DNA of 64,000 nucleotides from a bacterium M00.F.Ca.ET.205.01.1.1 (GTDB taxonomy: Bacteria > Pseudomonadota > Alphaproteobacteria > Rhizobiales > Rhizobiaceae), in assembly GCA_004791255.1 (NCBI GenBank), contig SRUQ01000001.1:792888-856887 (forward strand), given 5' to 3'. Shown here piece by piece: positions 50,271-60,247 of the stretch. Position 1 is the first letter of the stretch. Each line of letters opens with the position of its first letter. The translations under genes and the position numbers were made by a program. The notes under the pieces were generated by a model. That model did not search any database and was not told the DNA's origin. It saw nothing but the letters and a program-made list of their open reading frames with translations.

Positions 50271-51596
50271 ATGGACCTTCTCACCACAGCCAGTACTGTT
50301 GCCGTTTCGTCTTATGCGGTGCTCTCGACTGTTTACAGAGGCATGCAAGCGGTCTACTCCCAACCGGAAAATGTTACGCCGCCGTCGGAAAGCTTGTTCG
50401 GATCCGACCGTTGGCCGAGCGTGGATGTCATTATCCCCTGCTACAATGAGGACCCGCGCACACTCGCGGCGTGTTTAGCTTCCATTGCAAATCAAGATTA
50501 CGCCGGAACATTTCAGGTCTATCTGGTTGACGACGGTTCTGGAAATCGTAATGCCGTCATCCCGGTACATCACGCCTACGAGGGCGACCCGAGATTCAAT
50601 TTCATTCTGCTCCGCGAGAATGTTGGCAAACGCAAGGCGCAGATCGCCGCCATCCGCCGCTCATCTGGAGATTTCGTGCTCAGCGTCGACTCTGACACGA
50701 CACTTGCGTCCGACGTCATCACAAAGCTTGCAGTAAAAATGCGGGATTCCATGGTCGGAGCGGCCATGGGCCAGCTGACGGCATACAACCGCAGCGACAC
50801 TTGGTTGACCCGATTGATCGATATGGAATACTGGCTGGCTTGCAATGAGGAGCGCGCGGCGCAAGGTCGCTTTGGTGCGGTCATGTGCTGCTGCGGCCCA
50901 TGTGCAATGTACCGCCGGTCTTGTCTCCTTTCTCTGCTGGATCAATACGAGACGCAGCTGTTCAGGGGGAAACCAAGCGACTTCGGTGAAGACCGTCATC
51001 TTACGATCCTCATGCTGAAAGCAGGCTTTCGAACCGAGTACGTTCCAGGTGCCGTCGCGGCGACAGTCGTTCCGGACAAGATGGGACCTTATTTGCGCCA
51101 ACAACTCCGCTGGGCACGAAGCACCTTCCGGGACACGATGCTTGCGCGAGGTCTACTGCGTGGCCTGGATCGCTATCTAACTTTGGATGTGATGGGAGAG
51201 AATCTCGGCCCATTGTTGCTCGGCATCGCGGTAGTAACGGCGCTCGGTGAGCTACTATTTTCACATACAGTAAATTGGTGGACGGTGCTGGCTATTGTCA
51301 CGATGACCATAATCAGATCTACGGTGTTATCTTTCCGCACTCGGCAGCTTCGATTCATCGGCTATTCAATGCACGCGTTAATCAGGATATTCCTGTTGAT
51401 CCCCTTGAAGGCTTACGCCCTGTGTACATTGAGCAATAGCGATTGGCTGTCGCGTAAAAGTGTTCCCCTGCCCAACAGGAGCACAAAGGAAATCACAAGC
51501 GCGATGCCGCTTGCCGGAGCAAATGCTGCGGGCAATTCTGGAATTGCGGAGTCACTTCATACTGCAGATCTTTCGCTCACAGCTGGTGAAGTCTGA
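50271..51596 (+). CDS. nodC: N-acetylglucosaminyltransferase (chitin oligosaccharide synthase)
   Basis: Inner-membrane GT2 enzyme that builds the GlcNAc backbone of the Nod factor. 441 residues. N-terminal anchor (VAVSSYAVLSTVYRGMQAVY), catalytic domain with VIIPCYNEDPRTL, YLVDDGSGN, VLSVDSDTTL (DxD) and FGEDRHLTILML (the acceptor Asp), and QLRWARS as Q(Q/R)xRW. Three C-terminal helices follow (LGPLLLGIAVVTALGELLFS, WWTVLAIVTMTIIRSTVL and ALIRIFLLIPLKAYALC). Starts 15 bases after nodB. The following 260 bases to nodI hold no gene. Confidence 0.98.
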   Translation: MDLLTTASTVAVSSYAVLSTVYRGMQAVYSQPENVTPPSESLFGSDRWPSVDVIIPCYNEDPRTLAACLASIANQDYAGTFQVYLVDDGSGNRNAVIPVHHAYEGDPRFNFILLRENVGKRKAQIAAIRRSSGDFVLSVDSDTTLASDVITKLAVKMRDSMVGAAMGQLTAYNRSDTWLTRLIDMEYWLACNEERAAQGRFGAVMCCCGPCAMYRRSCLLSLLDQYETQLFRGKPSDFGEDRHLTILMLKAGFRTEYVPGAVAATVVPDKMGPYLRQQLRWARSTFRDTMLARGLLRGLDRYLTLDVMGENLGPLLLGIAVVTALGELLFSHTVNWWTVLAIVTMTIIRSTVLSFRTRQLRFIGYSMHALIRIFLLIPLKAYALCTLSNSDWLSRKSVPLPNRSTKEITSAMPLAGANAAGNSGIAESLHTADLSLTAGEV

Positions 51597-51856
51597 CGGC
51601 CTTGCAGCGCCGAGTGACCGAGTAAGTTGTGTCAGTCGACACGGGGTGAAGCTTTCGAGTTACCTATGGTCAGAACGGGAACTATCTGGAAGCGACACGT
51701 GGCATCTTGACGTTATTCTTTGGCGGAAGCGATACACGCGTCGCTCCGGCCGCGACTTTCCAAAGGTGCCATCTCAAGGCGGTGGCCTGCTCTGAACCAG
51801 AATTCGCAAGTAAGCTGCCGGTGGCCAATCGGACTCATTCCGCTTGAGATAGACGC

Positions 51857-52771
51857 ATGTCCAATGTAGCAATCGACCTTACCGGCGTAACCAAATTATT
51901 CGGAAACAAGCTCGTTGTGGACGGGCTGTCCTTCACCGTTGCATCGGGAGAGTGCTTCGGTCTGCTGGGGCCGAACGGCGCAGGCAAGAGCACGATTGCG
52001 CGTATGCTCCTCGGTATGACCCGGCCTGACGCGGGTGATATAACAGTCCTCGGTCTACCAGTGCCGGCACGCAGCCGCTTGGCCCGCAAGGGCATAGGCG
52101 TGGTCCCGCAGTTCGACAATCTCGACCTGGAATTTACGGTACGCGAGAACCTGTTGGTGTTCGGGCGCTACTTCGGCATGAGTACAAGAGAGATCAACGC
52201 CGTCATCCCACGGCTCCTCGAGTTCGCTCGCCTTGAGAGCAAGGCGGATTCACGTGTCGGCCTGCTATCCGGCGGGATGAAGCGGCGCCTGACGCTGGCA
52301 CGTGCTCTGATCAACGACCCCCAGTTGCTTGTGATGGATGAGCCCACGACCGGCCTCGACCCGCATGCCCGCCATCTGATCTGGGAGCGACTTCGTTTCC
52401 TGCTGGCGAGCGGAAAAACGATCATTTTGACCACCCATTTCATGGAAGAGGCTGAGCGGCTTTGTGATCGGCTGTGTGTTCTCGAGCGGGGACGCAAGAT
52501 CGCCGAGGGCAGTCCTCATGCGCTGATCGACGAGTACATTGGGTGCAACGTGATCGAGATCTTCGGCGGCAATCCACAGGAGCTGATTTCGCTGATCAGA
52601 CCGTACGTTCAGCGTGTCGAGGTAAGCGGCGAGACGCTCTTTTGCTATGCGCCTGAGCCGGAGGATGTGCGCATCCAGCTTCGCGGTCGAGCGGGTCTGC
52701 GTATTCTAGAGCGTCCACCCAGTCTGGAGGACGTTTTCTTGAGGTTAACCGGACGTGAGATGGAGAAGTGA
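51857..52771 (+). CDS. nodI: Nod-factor exporter ATP-binding subunit
   Basis: ATPase of the NodIJ ABC exporter, which moves the lipochitooligosaccharide across the inner membrane. 304 residues. Walker [21 protein letters not shown] (about 38-57), Q-loop VVPQFDNLD, signature [16 protein letters not shown] (about 140), Walker [16 protein letters not shown], and switch His in [16 protein letters not shown]-terminal extension follows the ABC domain. The stop lies three bases before nodJ. It is within the nodABCIJ transcription unit, though 260 bases separate it from nodC. Confidence 0.97.
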   Translation: MSNVAIDLTGVTKLFGNKLVVDGLSFTVASGECFGLLGPNGAGKSTIARMLLGMTRPDAGDITVLGLPVPARSRLARKGIGVVPQFDNLDLEFTVRENLLVFGRYFGMSTREINAVIPRLLEFARLESKADSRVGLLSGGMKRRLTLARALINDPQLLVMDEPTTGLDPHARHLIWERLRFLLASGKTIILTTHFMEEAERLCDRLCVLERGRKIAEGSPHALIDEYIGCNVIEIFGGNPQELISLIRPYVQRVEVSGETLFCYAPEPEDVRIQLRGRAGLRILERPPSLEDVFLRLTGREMEK

Positions 52772-52774
52772 GCA

Positions 52775-53563
52775 ATGGGTGAACGTTTTGCGGCCGCTCT
52801 ACCCGCCAACGCCTGGAACTGGATCGCGGTGTGGCGCCGCAATCATCTGGCATGGAAGAAGGTGGCATTTGCTTCAATGCTCGGCACCCTTGCTGATCCG
52901 ATGATTTACCTTTTCGGGCTCGGCACTGGCCTTGGACTGTTGGTAGGCCGCATCGAAGGTGCATCCTACATCGCCTTTCTGGCAGCCGGCATGGTTGCGA
53001 CGAGCGCGATGACAGCATCAACCTTCGAAACAATTTACGCGGTTTTCGGTCGAATGCGCGATCAGGGCACTTGGGAAGCAATCCTGCACACACAACTTAC
53101 CCTCGGCGACATCGTTCTCGGTGAATTGACCTGGGCAGCCACAAAGGCCTTTCTGGCCGGTACGACAATTGCGATTGTTGCCGCCGCGCTAGGTTATGCC
53201 GCGTGGACGTCGGTTCTCTACGTGCTGCCGGTCATCGCTCTCACCGGGTTCGCCTTTGCGAGCCTGGCCATGCTCGTCATCGCGCTCGCGCCCAGTTATC
53301 ACTATTTTATTTTCTATCAGACGCTTGTCATCACACCCATGCTGTTCCTTTCGGGCGCGGTTTTTCCAGTCGGCCAATTGCCAGGAGTGTTTCAGCAGAT
53401 TGCGGCCTTCTCGCCGCTGGCGAATTCTATCGATCTAATCCGTCCGGTGATGCTCGGCCGCCTGGGCGACAATGTAGGGCTGCATATAGGCGCACTTTGC
53501 ATGTTCGCTGTATTGCCTTTTTTTCTGTCGGCTGGACTGTTTCATCGACGACTAATGCGTTGA
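52775..53563 (+). CDS. nodJ: Nod-factor exporter membrane subunit
   Basis: ABC-2 type permease of the NodIJ exporter. 262 residues, with about six hydrophobic helices (for instance [113 protein letters not shown]). The conserved [12 protein letters not shown] loop is typical of ABC-2 permeases of this kind. Starts three bases after nodI. 290 bases without a recognisable gene separate it from nodH. Confidence 0.97.
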   Translation: MGERFAAALPANAWNWIAVWRRNHLAWKKVAFASMLGTLADPMIYLFGLGTGLGLLVGRIEGASYIAFLAAGMVATSAMTASTFETIYAVFGRMRDQGTWEAILHTQLTLGDIVLGELTWAATKAFLAGTTIAIVAAALGYAAWTSVLYVLPVIALTGFAFASLAMLVIALAPSYHYFIFYQTLVITPMLFLSGAVFPVGQLPGVFQQIAAFSPLANSIDLIRPVMLGRLGDNVGLHIGALCMFAVLPFFLSAGLFHRRLMR

Positions 53564-53852
53564 CGCTTACCTACGCCCATCAACGAGAAGGAGGTCCGCA
53601 ATGCCGGATTGCAAACTGCCCCCAGCGGCCCGGAGGCATGCGTGTGCCAGGAATCGCGAGTGGTACAACAACGCCGAAGCCGGGCGCCACCCAGCCGCTG
53701 CAGGCACGCGCCCATCTTCGCGACCACACCTCGGAGTACAGGCTGGGTGGTGAGGCGCGCGGACCCACCCGGAGCGTTCAAGCGATAGCAGCCAAGCTTC
53801 TTGTGCGCGTCCCCAGACCGTCGCGGCCATTATTTAGTTGGATACACATGCA

Positions 53853-54614
53853 ATGACCCACAACGAACCAACTCCTGAGCCTTTTGTGATCCTTGCTATG
53901 CCAAGGACCGGAACACACTATTTAGAAGAATTGCTAAACGAGCATCCGACCGTTCTGAGTAACGGTGAGTTGCTAAACGAATATGATCCCAATTGGCCCA
54001 GCACGGATCGCCTGCTAGGCACGGATCGCGAGCTTCTTGAGCTTGCCTATGTGCGCTGCCCTATGCGCGACTACAAGAATGTGACGCATCTTGGCTGCAA
54101 GATCAATGAACCTCAGTTTCGCGAGCGTCCAGCATTCTTTGCGGAATTAGCTCGTTGGCCAGCACTCAAGGTCATCCTCGTTGTTCGCCGAAACGTATTG
54201 GAATCGCTCCGATCCTTTGTGCAGGCCAGGGAAAGCGGTCAGTGGCTGAAGTTCAGCTCGGACAACGATACCGCTCGGCCACCGAGCGTCAGGTTGTCAA
54301 TCGCCGACTGTGAGGCTTATTTCAAAGCCGCCGACGATTTTCACGCTCGCGTTATGGACTCCTTCACGTCGACCAACCTGCTTGTAATGGAATACGAGAG
54401 CCTACTTCACGAACCTGCCCAATGCTTGGGAGCGGTTTGGGATTTCCTGGGCGTTCCAGCGCTTGAGCCATCAGATAACGCCATCTTGCAGCGCCAGGAA
54501 ACGCGACCGCTTGATCAAACGGTGGAGAACTTTGACGAGTTGCGGATTCACTTCGCACGCGGACCTTATTCAAGATTTTTTGACCTCGGAGATTCAATGC
54601 GCTCCTACGCTTAA
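53853..54614 (+). CDS. nodH: Nod-factor sulfotransferase
   Basis: Transfers sulfate from PAPS to the 6-OH of the reducing-end GlcNAc of the Nod factor, the modification that makes S. meliloti-type factors host specific. 253 residues. The N-terminus PFVILAMPRTGTHYLEELLN with EHPTVLSNGELLNEYDPNWP matches NodH; PRTGTH is the 5'-phosphosulfate loop and ILVVRRNVLESLRSFVQARE the 3'-phosphate part. Also GCKINEPQFRERPAFFAEL and RQETRPLDQTVENFDELR. The start at 53853 (MTHNEP) agrees with known NodH; a TTG at 53838 is possible. No nodPQ (PAPS synthesis) in the window, so sulfate activation is supplied from elsewhere. Confidence 0.95.
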   Translation: MTHNEPTPEPFVILAMPRTGTHYLEELLNEHPTVLSNGELLNEYDPNWPSTDRLLGTDRELLELAYVRCPMRDYKNVTHLGCKINEPQFRERPAFFAELARWPALKVILVVRRNVLESLRSFVQARESGQWLKFSSDNDTARPPSVRLSIADCEAYFKAADDFHARVMDSFTSTNLLVMEYESLLHEPAQCLGAVWDFLGVPALEPSDNAILQRQETRPLDQTVENFDELRIHFARGPYSRFFDLGDSMRSYA

Positions 54615-54891
54615 TCGCTTGTACCGCGTGCTCTGATGGGCGTGTAGGATATCCTGCAGTTTGCGCGCATTCCGTTCCAAAACTGACAAACCAAAGTCAC
54701 CAAGGCAACCGGCAGTCGATCTGCGGCGAACATCAAAGGGCACGGGCGCAAGGCGACCTGGTCAATTCCCTCTCTGATGAAGCACTTCCTCAGACGCGAT
54801 CTTTGGCGAGCCTCGAGTGCAGAATTCCGGCAAGGTGGAGGGTTCCAGTGCGCAACTGCACCAATCTCGCTGGACGGGACAGGCGTCCAGT

Positions 54892-54907
54892 TGGCACGGC
54901 GCTTGCT
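54892..54907 (+). promoter_or_regulatory. Sigma-54 promoter of dctA
   Basis: TGGCACG, four bases, TTGCT: an exact -24/-12 element (GG at 54893, GC at 54905), 85 bases before the dctA ATG. dctA genes are classically transcribed by RpoN with DctD as activator; the small dyad GTGC...GCAC at 54848-54861 is a possible half of a DctD or other activator site but unproven. In bacteroids NifA might also act. The 280 bases between nodH and this element hold no gene. Confidence 0.85.
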
Positions 54908-54991
54908 CCGAGATGACAGCAGCGCTCGACCGGAGCGCAGCATGGGAGAAGGAGGAGCCCCCACCCCGATCCGGTCAGGGAGAGAGAAACG

Positions 54992-56278
54992 ATGTTGGTT
55001 CCAAGAGTCCCCCGCGCGATCGCAGCGCCCCGCAAGCGCCATTTTGCCCGGACCTACGTGCAGGTACTTGCCGCCATGGTCCTTGGAGCCGCAATTGGCT
55101 ACCTCTATCCGGAAACCGGCCAAAGCCTGAAGCCGCTCGGCGATGCCTTCATCAAAGTCATCAAGATGATTATCGCACCTGTCATCTTCCTGACAATTGC
55201 GACCGGCATTGCCGGCATGAGCGATCTGCAGAAGGTCGGCCGAGTTGCCGCCAAGGCGATGGTTTATTTCCTTACCTTCTCGACGCTTGCACTCGTTGTC
55301 GGGCTGATTGTCGCGAATATCGTTCAGCCTGGCGCCGGCCTCAACATCGATCCGGCCTCGCTCGATGTCGAAGCCGTTAAGGGCTATGTGGCCACGGCTC
55401 ACGAGCAGTCCGTGACCAGCTTCCTGATGAACATCATCCCGTCAACGATTGCCAGTGCCTTCGCGGAAGGCGACATCCTGCAAGTCTTGTTCTTCTCGGT
55501 CTTGTTCGGCATTGCTCTGGCGATGACCGGAGAGACGAGCAGGCCGGTCGTTACCTTTCTCCAGGCGCTCACCGCCCCCATTTTTAAGCTCGTCGGCATT
55601 CTGATGAAGGCTGCACCCATCGGCGCCTTCGGCGCTATGGCCTTTACGATCGGCAAATACGGAATCGGTTCGGTGGCCAACCTCGCGATACTGGTCGCGA
55701 CGTTCTATCTGACCGCCTTCCTCTTCGTGTTCGGGGTTCTCGGCGTGGTCTGCCGCTGCAACGGCTTCTCGATCTTTTCTCTTGTCCGCTACATCAAGGA
55801 CGAGCTGCTGCTTGTCCTGGCAACGTCCTCCTCGGAGGCCGCGCTGCCCTCGCTCATGGAGAAGATGGAGAAGGCCGGCGCCGCGCGTTCGGTCGTAAGT
55901 CTCGTCATCCCTACTGGATACTCATTCAATCTGGACGGCACCAATATCTACATGACGATCGCCGCCCTCTTCATCGCGCAGGCGACGAACACAGATTTGT
56001 CAATTGCCGATCAGATCCTCCTGCTGCTAATTGCGATGCTTTCCTCGAAGGGTGCGGCAGGCGTCACCGGCGCCGGCTTCATCACATTGGCCGCTACTCT
56101 GTCTGTCGTGCCGAGTGTTCCCGTTGCCGGAATGGCTCTAATTCTTGGCGTGGACCGCTTCATGTCGGAATGCCGCGCGCTGACGAATTTAGTCGGTAAT
56201 GCGGTGGCATCGCTCGTTGTCGCTCGCTGGGAAGGCGAATTGGACCAGTCCCGGATGGAAGCCGCTTTCCGCGGTTAG
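54992..56278 (+). CDS. dctA: C4-dicarboxylate transporter DctA
   Basis: Inner-membrane importer of succinate, malate and fumarate, the carbon source for bacteroids in nodules. 428 residues, normal length. ATG at 54992 with GGGAGAGAG upstream. Eight-helix DAACS fold with [20 protein letters not shown], the serine-rich loop [18 protein letters not shown] (helical hairpin 1), [20 protein letters not shown] (substrate-binding NLDGT), [20 protein letters not shown] (hairpin 2) and [20 protein letters not shown] (Na/substrate-binding Asp-Arg-Asn region). No dctBD in the window. The perfect sigma-54 element upstream indicates DctBD- or symbiosis-dependent expression. Confidence 0.97.
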   Translation: MLVPRVPRAIAAPRKRHFARTYVQVLAAMVLGAAIGYLYPETGQSLKPLGDAFIKVIKMIIAPVIFLTIATGIAGMSDLQKVGRVAAKAMVYFLTFSTLALVVGLIVANIVQPGAGLNIDPASLDVEAVKGYVATAHEQSVTSFLMNIIPSTIASAFAEGDILQVLFFSVLFGIALAMTGETSRPVVTFLQALTAPIFKLVGILMKAAPIGAFGAMAFTIGKYGIGSVANLAILVATFYLTAFLFVFGVLGVVCRCNGFSIFSLVRYIKDELLLVLATSSSEAALPSLMEKMEKAGAARSVVSLVIPTGYSFNLDGTNIYMTIAALFIAQATNTDLSIADQILLLLIAMLSSKGAAGVTGAGFITLAATLSVVPSVPVAGMALILGVDRFMSECRALTNLVGNAVASLVVARWEGELDQSRMEAAFRG

Positions 56279-56550
56279 GGTTACATCAAACGGGCTCCCC
56301 GCAAGCAAGCAATAGCGCGACGTGTAAGTCACGGCCTTCACAGCAGTCGAATTGCCGGCCTCCAAAGAGCGCTGGAAATAGTGTACTAACGCGGAGAGTA
56401 ATACAACACCATGAAGCCCCTAAGCAAACGAACGGTTCACGGAAACTCATCTGGGTCCGCATGGAGCGCTGTTCGTCGAATGCGTTATCAACCGTGGGGT
56501 GTGGTAACTATTTCAGCTTGCCGCCCCAAGCCGTCGCGGGATCGCACCGG

Positions 56551-57612
56551 ATGACGGAGGACCGGCCGATCAGAATCGCTAGGGGAAAGCGCGTCACAAT
56601 TGCCGATCTCGCCCGCGAAGCCGGAGTCAGCGTAGCAACAGTCGATCGGGTTCTGAACGTCCGCCTTCCGGTGCGAGAGGAGACCGCCCAGCGGGTCCAT
56701 GCGGCCGCGCACGCGATCGGCTATCATGCTGCCGGTCTCATCAAACAGCGCTTGCAGCAGCACCTGCCGCACTACAAGCTGGGCTTCATCTTGAGAAAAC
56801 CTGCCCACGATTTTTACCAAGATTTCGCTCGCAATATTGAAGAGTCGGTCAGTATGGCTAAATCCTTCCACGGCCTTCCGATCATCGAGTTCGCGCAGTC
56901 ACATTTGCCGCGTGACCTGCTCCCGCTTCTTAAGGACCTTGGAAGCCGCTGCCAGGCGATCGCCATGGTGGCGGCCGATCACCCGAAAATCACAGCATCA
57001 GTCGAGGAGCTCAAGGCGAAAGGTATCCCGGTATTTTCGCTGTTATCCGACTTCGCCGATGGCGTGCGCGAGGGCTACATCGGCCTCAACAACAGCAAGG
57101 TCGGACGGACTGCCGCTTGGGTGTTTTCCAAGGCCGCAAAACGGCCCGGCAAGGTGGCGGTGTTTGTCGGAAGCCATCGCTTCCAGGCGCATGCGACGCG
57201 GGAAACGGCCTTTCGTGCCTATTTTCGTGAGAACGCGCCCAAATTCGAGGTGCTTGATCCGCTCGTGAACCTTGATGAACGGCAGCTCACTTACGAAAAA
57301 TTGCTGGATCTTATGCAGCGGGAACCAGAGCTCGTCGGCTTCTATATGGCCGGCGGGGGTATAGAGGGAGCAATTTCCGCGCTCCGAGAAGAGGGGAGCG
57401 GTCAGGATCTCGTCGCGATCGTGAGTGAAATGACGCCGCAGTCACGTGGGGCGCTTGCGGATGACATCTTGACGATGGCGGTCGGCACGCCAATGCGCCG
57501 ACTTTGCCAGGAGCTGATAATGGCAATGGAGCGGGCCATCAAAGCCGGCGTCGCGGAGAGCCCGGGGCAGACATTTCTGCCGTTCGACATTTATCTTCCG
57601 GAAAATATTTGA
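56551..57612 (+). CDS. LacI-family transcriptional regulator
   Basis: 353 residues from the ATG at 56551 (MTEDRPIRIARGKRVTIADL); the longer frame from 56461 starts in the leader. N-terminal helix-turn-helix (VTIADLAREAGVSVATVDRV, LNVRLPVREETAQRV, residues 14-48) followed by a periplasmic-binding-protein-like sensor domain (about 70-345: YKLGFILRKPAHDFYQDFAR, EGYIGLNNSKVGRTAAWVFS, VGFYMAGGGIEGAISAL). The next gene on the same strand encodes a TIM-barrel isomerase, 165 bases on, so a sugar or inositol-type effector is likely. The ligand is unknown. Confidence 0.88.
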   Translation: MTEDRPIRIARGKRVTIADLAREAGVSVATVDRVLNVRLPVREETAQRVHAAAHAIGYHAAGLIKQRLQQHLPHYKLGFILRKPAHDFYQDFARNIEESVSMAKSFHGLPIIEFAQSHLPRDLLPLLKDLGSRCQAIAMVAADHPKITASVEELKAKGIPVFSLLSDFADGVREGYIGLNNSKVGRTAAWVFSKAAKRPGKVAVFVGSHRFQAHATRETAFRAYFRENAPKFEVLDPLVNLDERQLTYEKLLDLMQREPELVGFYMAGGGIEGAISALREEGSGQDLVAIVSEMTPQSRGALADDILTMAVGTPMRRLCQELIMAMERAIKAGVAESPGQTFLPFDIYLPENI

Positions 57613-57776
57613 CCTTGATGGATTTCTATCATGAGCGCCCATTTTCCTTTCACCGATGAAAGGAAAGCTCGATTGACTCGGCCGTCTCTGTCCGATCTGT
57701 GAACCGGCGTGGTTCCGTCTTGAAAGAAGCCGGATGCCGAAATGGCAGCCGCGCTTCATGGAAGGAAAGTCAAGCA

Positions 57777-58580
57777 ATGCGCCAGGTATCGCCCCGCTTT
57801 GCACTCGATCACATGGCGGCGCCCCGCCTTGACGTCAGTGCGCTTTTCGCGCTTGCCCGTGACCAAGGCCTGACCGACGTCCAAATCCGTTACCCTCATT
57901 TCAGCAATCCTGTCGCACGCGGCATTCCGGCTGCGGACGTTCGGTTTGCCGCTACCGAAGCGGGCGTCACGATCATCTCTGTCAACGCCTTGCAGCGGTT
58001 CAACGACTGGACTCCAACGCGTCAGGCCGAGGCAAGCAACCTCGCCGATTATGCGACGGCGTGCGGGGCAGAGACGCTCGTGTTGGTGCCGGCCAACCGC
58101 AGCTCGTGGCCCACCAATAGCGAGCGCCAGGACAATCTTCGTTTCGCTCTAAACGAGATCAAGCCAATCCTCCAGTCGCGGGGTCTGATCGGTCTCATCG
58201 AGCCGCTGGGTTTCCGAACCTGCTCGCTTCGATCAAAGAAGGAAGCGGCCGAGGCCGTTGCCGCGGTTGATGGCCAGTCCGTCTTTCGCCTCGTGCACGA
58301 CACGTTCCACCACACCCTGGCCGGGGAGACATGCCTGTTCTGCGAGCTTACCGGCCTGGTGCACATTTCAAGCGTAAACGACCCGACCTTCTGGATTTAC
58401 CCCGATCGCTTTCTTGCAGGTTCCGACAATGGCAGCCAGATTCAGGCGCTGCTGGATGGCGGCTACGCGGGACCTTTCTCGTTCGAGCTGATCGAGGAAG
58501 TCCATTCTCTGGACGATCTCGCAGGCGCACTTGCCGCCAGCATCGACTTTATCCGGCGAGGGCTATTGTCGTCAAAGTAG
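57777..58580 (+). CDS. TIM-barrel sugar isomerase/epimerase (IolE/MocC-like)
   Basis: 267 residues from the ATG at 57777 (GGAAAG 11 bases upstream). Xylose-isomerase-like barrel: RFALDHMAAPRLDVSALFAL, DVQIRYPHFSNPVARGIPA, VTIISVNALQRFNDW, ETLVLVPANRSSWP, IGLIEPLGFRTCSLRSK (metal-binding Glu), LVHDTFHHTLAGETCLF (Asp-x-x-His), VHISSVNDPTFW and FSFELIEEVH (C-terminal Glu). The metal ligands are plausible and intact. Related enzymes act in inositol catabolism or rhizopine use (IolE/IolI/MocC), but I cannot choose. Downstream of a LacI-type regulator and convergent with nodD. Confidence 0.8.
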   Translation: MRQVSPRFALDHMAAPRLDVSALFALARDQGLTDVQIRYPHFSNPVARGIPAADVRFAATEAGVTIISVNALQRFNDWTPTRQAEASNLADYATACGAETLVLVPANRSSWPTNSERQDNLRFALNEIKPILQSRGLIGLIEPLGFRTCSLRSKKEAAEAVAAVDGQSVFRLVHDTFHHTLAGETCLFCELTGLVHISSVNDPTFWIYPDRFLAGSDNGSQIQALLDGGYAGPFSFELIEEVHSLDDLAGALAASIDFIRRGLLSSK

Positions 58581-58628
58581 ATGGTGACAGGTGTAGTGAC
58601 TATAGGTGCGCCTGAATTTTCCGAGGGT

Positions 58629-59546
58629 TCACAGCGGGGCAGCCATCCGAGATGCCTCCTGTATCATTATCTCCCGCATCCAGATGCTTGCCGGATCGCT
58701 ATTGTGGAGGGCCGGCCATTGGAGGGTCTCGGTGAATGTGGGAAATGGCAGCGGAAGTTCGATAACCCGCAGGGGGAACGTTTTTTCGAAATGCCTGACC
58801 AGCCGTAAGGGCATGGTCGCTATACGAGCTGTGCCGGACACCATAGGTGGAATCATGCTGAAGCCCTGCACGGCGACCTCGACACGTCTCTTAAGGCCAT
58901 GCTCAAGCAAAAACCATTCCTCGATAGACGGCTTCATCGTACGCCCGAACCTGACCGCGACGTGCCTCATCGACATGTATCTCTCGAATGTAAGCTGCTG
59001 TGGCAGCTGCTTGTTTGTGGGACAGCCTACGCACACGAGCTTCTCGTCAAACAGCGCAATGCTTGAATGCACACTCGACGTGAACATATCCGGTAGAATT
59101 AGAAAATCGACGTCACCGCGCCGGAGAAGCTCATCGGGGCTATCGTCGACAGGCAGCAGTTCGAAGCTGACGGCGGGGGCTTCCCGTGAAATACGCTCCA
59201 CAAGCTTTTCGAAAAACACGAGCGTGACGAAATCGGAAAGAATGATCCTGAAGAGGCGATCGGCTCGAGCTGGGTCAAACGGATCCGAAGAAATAATCGA
59301 GCACTGGATGTGCTGGAGAGCGTCGCGAACTGCGGGGGCAAATGCTGCCGCACGCGGGGTTAGAAATCGTTCGCGACCTCTTATCGTAAACAGTTCATCG
59401 CGGAAATAATCGCGCAGTCGGGCGACGGCCGCACTCATGGCGGGCTGACTCAGGTTGATCCTGCGTGCCGCCGCCGAGAGATTACGCTCCGTCAGGAGTG
59501 CGTCGAGCACAACGAGGAGATTTAGATCAAGTCCTTTGAAACGCAT
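58629..59546 (-). CDS. nodD: Flavonoid-responsive LysR regulator NodD
   Basis: Activates nod-box promoters when plant flavonoids are present. 305 residues from the ATG at 59546 ([20 protein letters not shown]), as in other NodD proteins. Helix-turn-helix [20 protein letters not shown] (about 20-39) and [19 protein letters not shown]; effector domain with [60 protein letters not shown] and [20 protein letters not shown]. The gene is divergent from a nod box only 10 bases upstream, so NodD could both activate that box and modulate itself. Only full-length nodD in the window; two 5' relics of nodD occur elsewhere. Confidence 0.97.
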   Translation of the reverse strand: MRFKGLDLNLLVVLDALLTERNLSAAARRINLSQPAMSAAVARLRDYFRDELFTIRGRERFLTPRAAAFAPAVRDALQHIQCSIISSDPFDPARADRLFRIILSDFVTLVFFEKLVERISREAPAVSFELLPVDDSPDELLRRGDVDFLILPDMFTSSVHSSIALFDEKLVCVGCPTNKQLPQQLTFERYMSMRHVAVRFGRTMKPSIEEWFLLEHGLKRRVEVAVQGFSMIPPMVSGTARIATMPLRLVRHFEKTFPLRVIELPLPFPTFTETLQWPALHNSDPASIWMREIMIQEASRMAAPL

Positions 59547-59555
59547 GTCATCAGC

Positions 59556-59605
59556 CATCCATGGGATGGATGCCTTTAACCGAAACAAACGACTTTAACA
59601 ATTTA
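59556..59605 (+). promoter_or_regulatory. nod box divergent from nodD, without a downstream nod gene
   Basis: CATCCATGGGATGGATGCCT then TTAACCGAAACAAACGACTT and TAACAATTTA: a good nod box, pointing right, away from nodD. No intact gene follows in its direction; the first recognisable sequence is a broken IS110-type element 640 bases on. It serves as the regulatory site for nodD or is left over from a lost operon. Confidence 0.88.
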
Positions 59606-60247
59606 GCATTCTTGCAATCTTTTGTCGCAAAAAGTTTATGATGGATGACGTTAAGGTCCGACATATGAGCCGCGTGATCTGCCGAAGCGAGCAATCGTTC
59701 GTACTGTGCAGGTCAGAGATTGGCAGTTTGAAACGCCGGGCCGATGGCGCCGGGCTATCAACCAGCGTCTTCGGCGGCCCCGACCTAGCTGGGCGTGGAA
59801 TCTAATAGGGTGCACCTTTCCAGTCCGAGGCGACTGATGGGCGGTTTGATCCTAAGCTGCCGTGAGGCCTGTGCCAATTGTATCGGCGAGCCAATGCAGC
59901 AGTCCGGCAGCGTTTTTGAGAGCTGTTGTAGGCTCGGCCTAAGCCCATTGGCGCAAGCCTATCTGAACGAAGCGCTTGGCCTTGCCGCTATCCGGTATGT
60001 GATCTGTGGTGTCTTCTCGTCCTGCTGTTCTTGTTTTGGAACGCCCTTATGGTGAGCCCATCCGGGACGTGGGGCACCGGGAGCACAAAGGTGCAGGCAG
60101 GCCGTCAATAGACCGTGGGCTGAGAGCCCGAGCTCGTTACATGGCCGCCCCTGGCGACTTTCCCGGATGCGCTGCGAGCGCGGATCAGTAGATGTCGTGT
60201 TGCCCGCCAGCTCCCGTCTTTGACCGAGCCAAGAAGGAGGAACGGGC
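59606..60247. other. Region between the orphan nod box and the IS110 relic
   Basis: About 640 bases without a supported gene. The last 60 bases before 60248 hold a ribosome site (AAGGAGGAACGGGC) and the leader of the IS110-type element. The small frame at 59795-60055 is cysteine-rich and looks random. Confidence 0.4.

Noticed and set aside
52270..52320. TGGCACG-like string in nodI resembling a sigma-54 -24 box
   Set aside because: Inside coding sequence and without a properly spaced -12 element.
54611..55402. 263-codon minus-strand ORF upstream of and within dctA
   Set aside because: Antisense of the dctA N-terminal region and leader; no ribosome site or domain.
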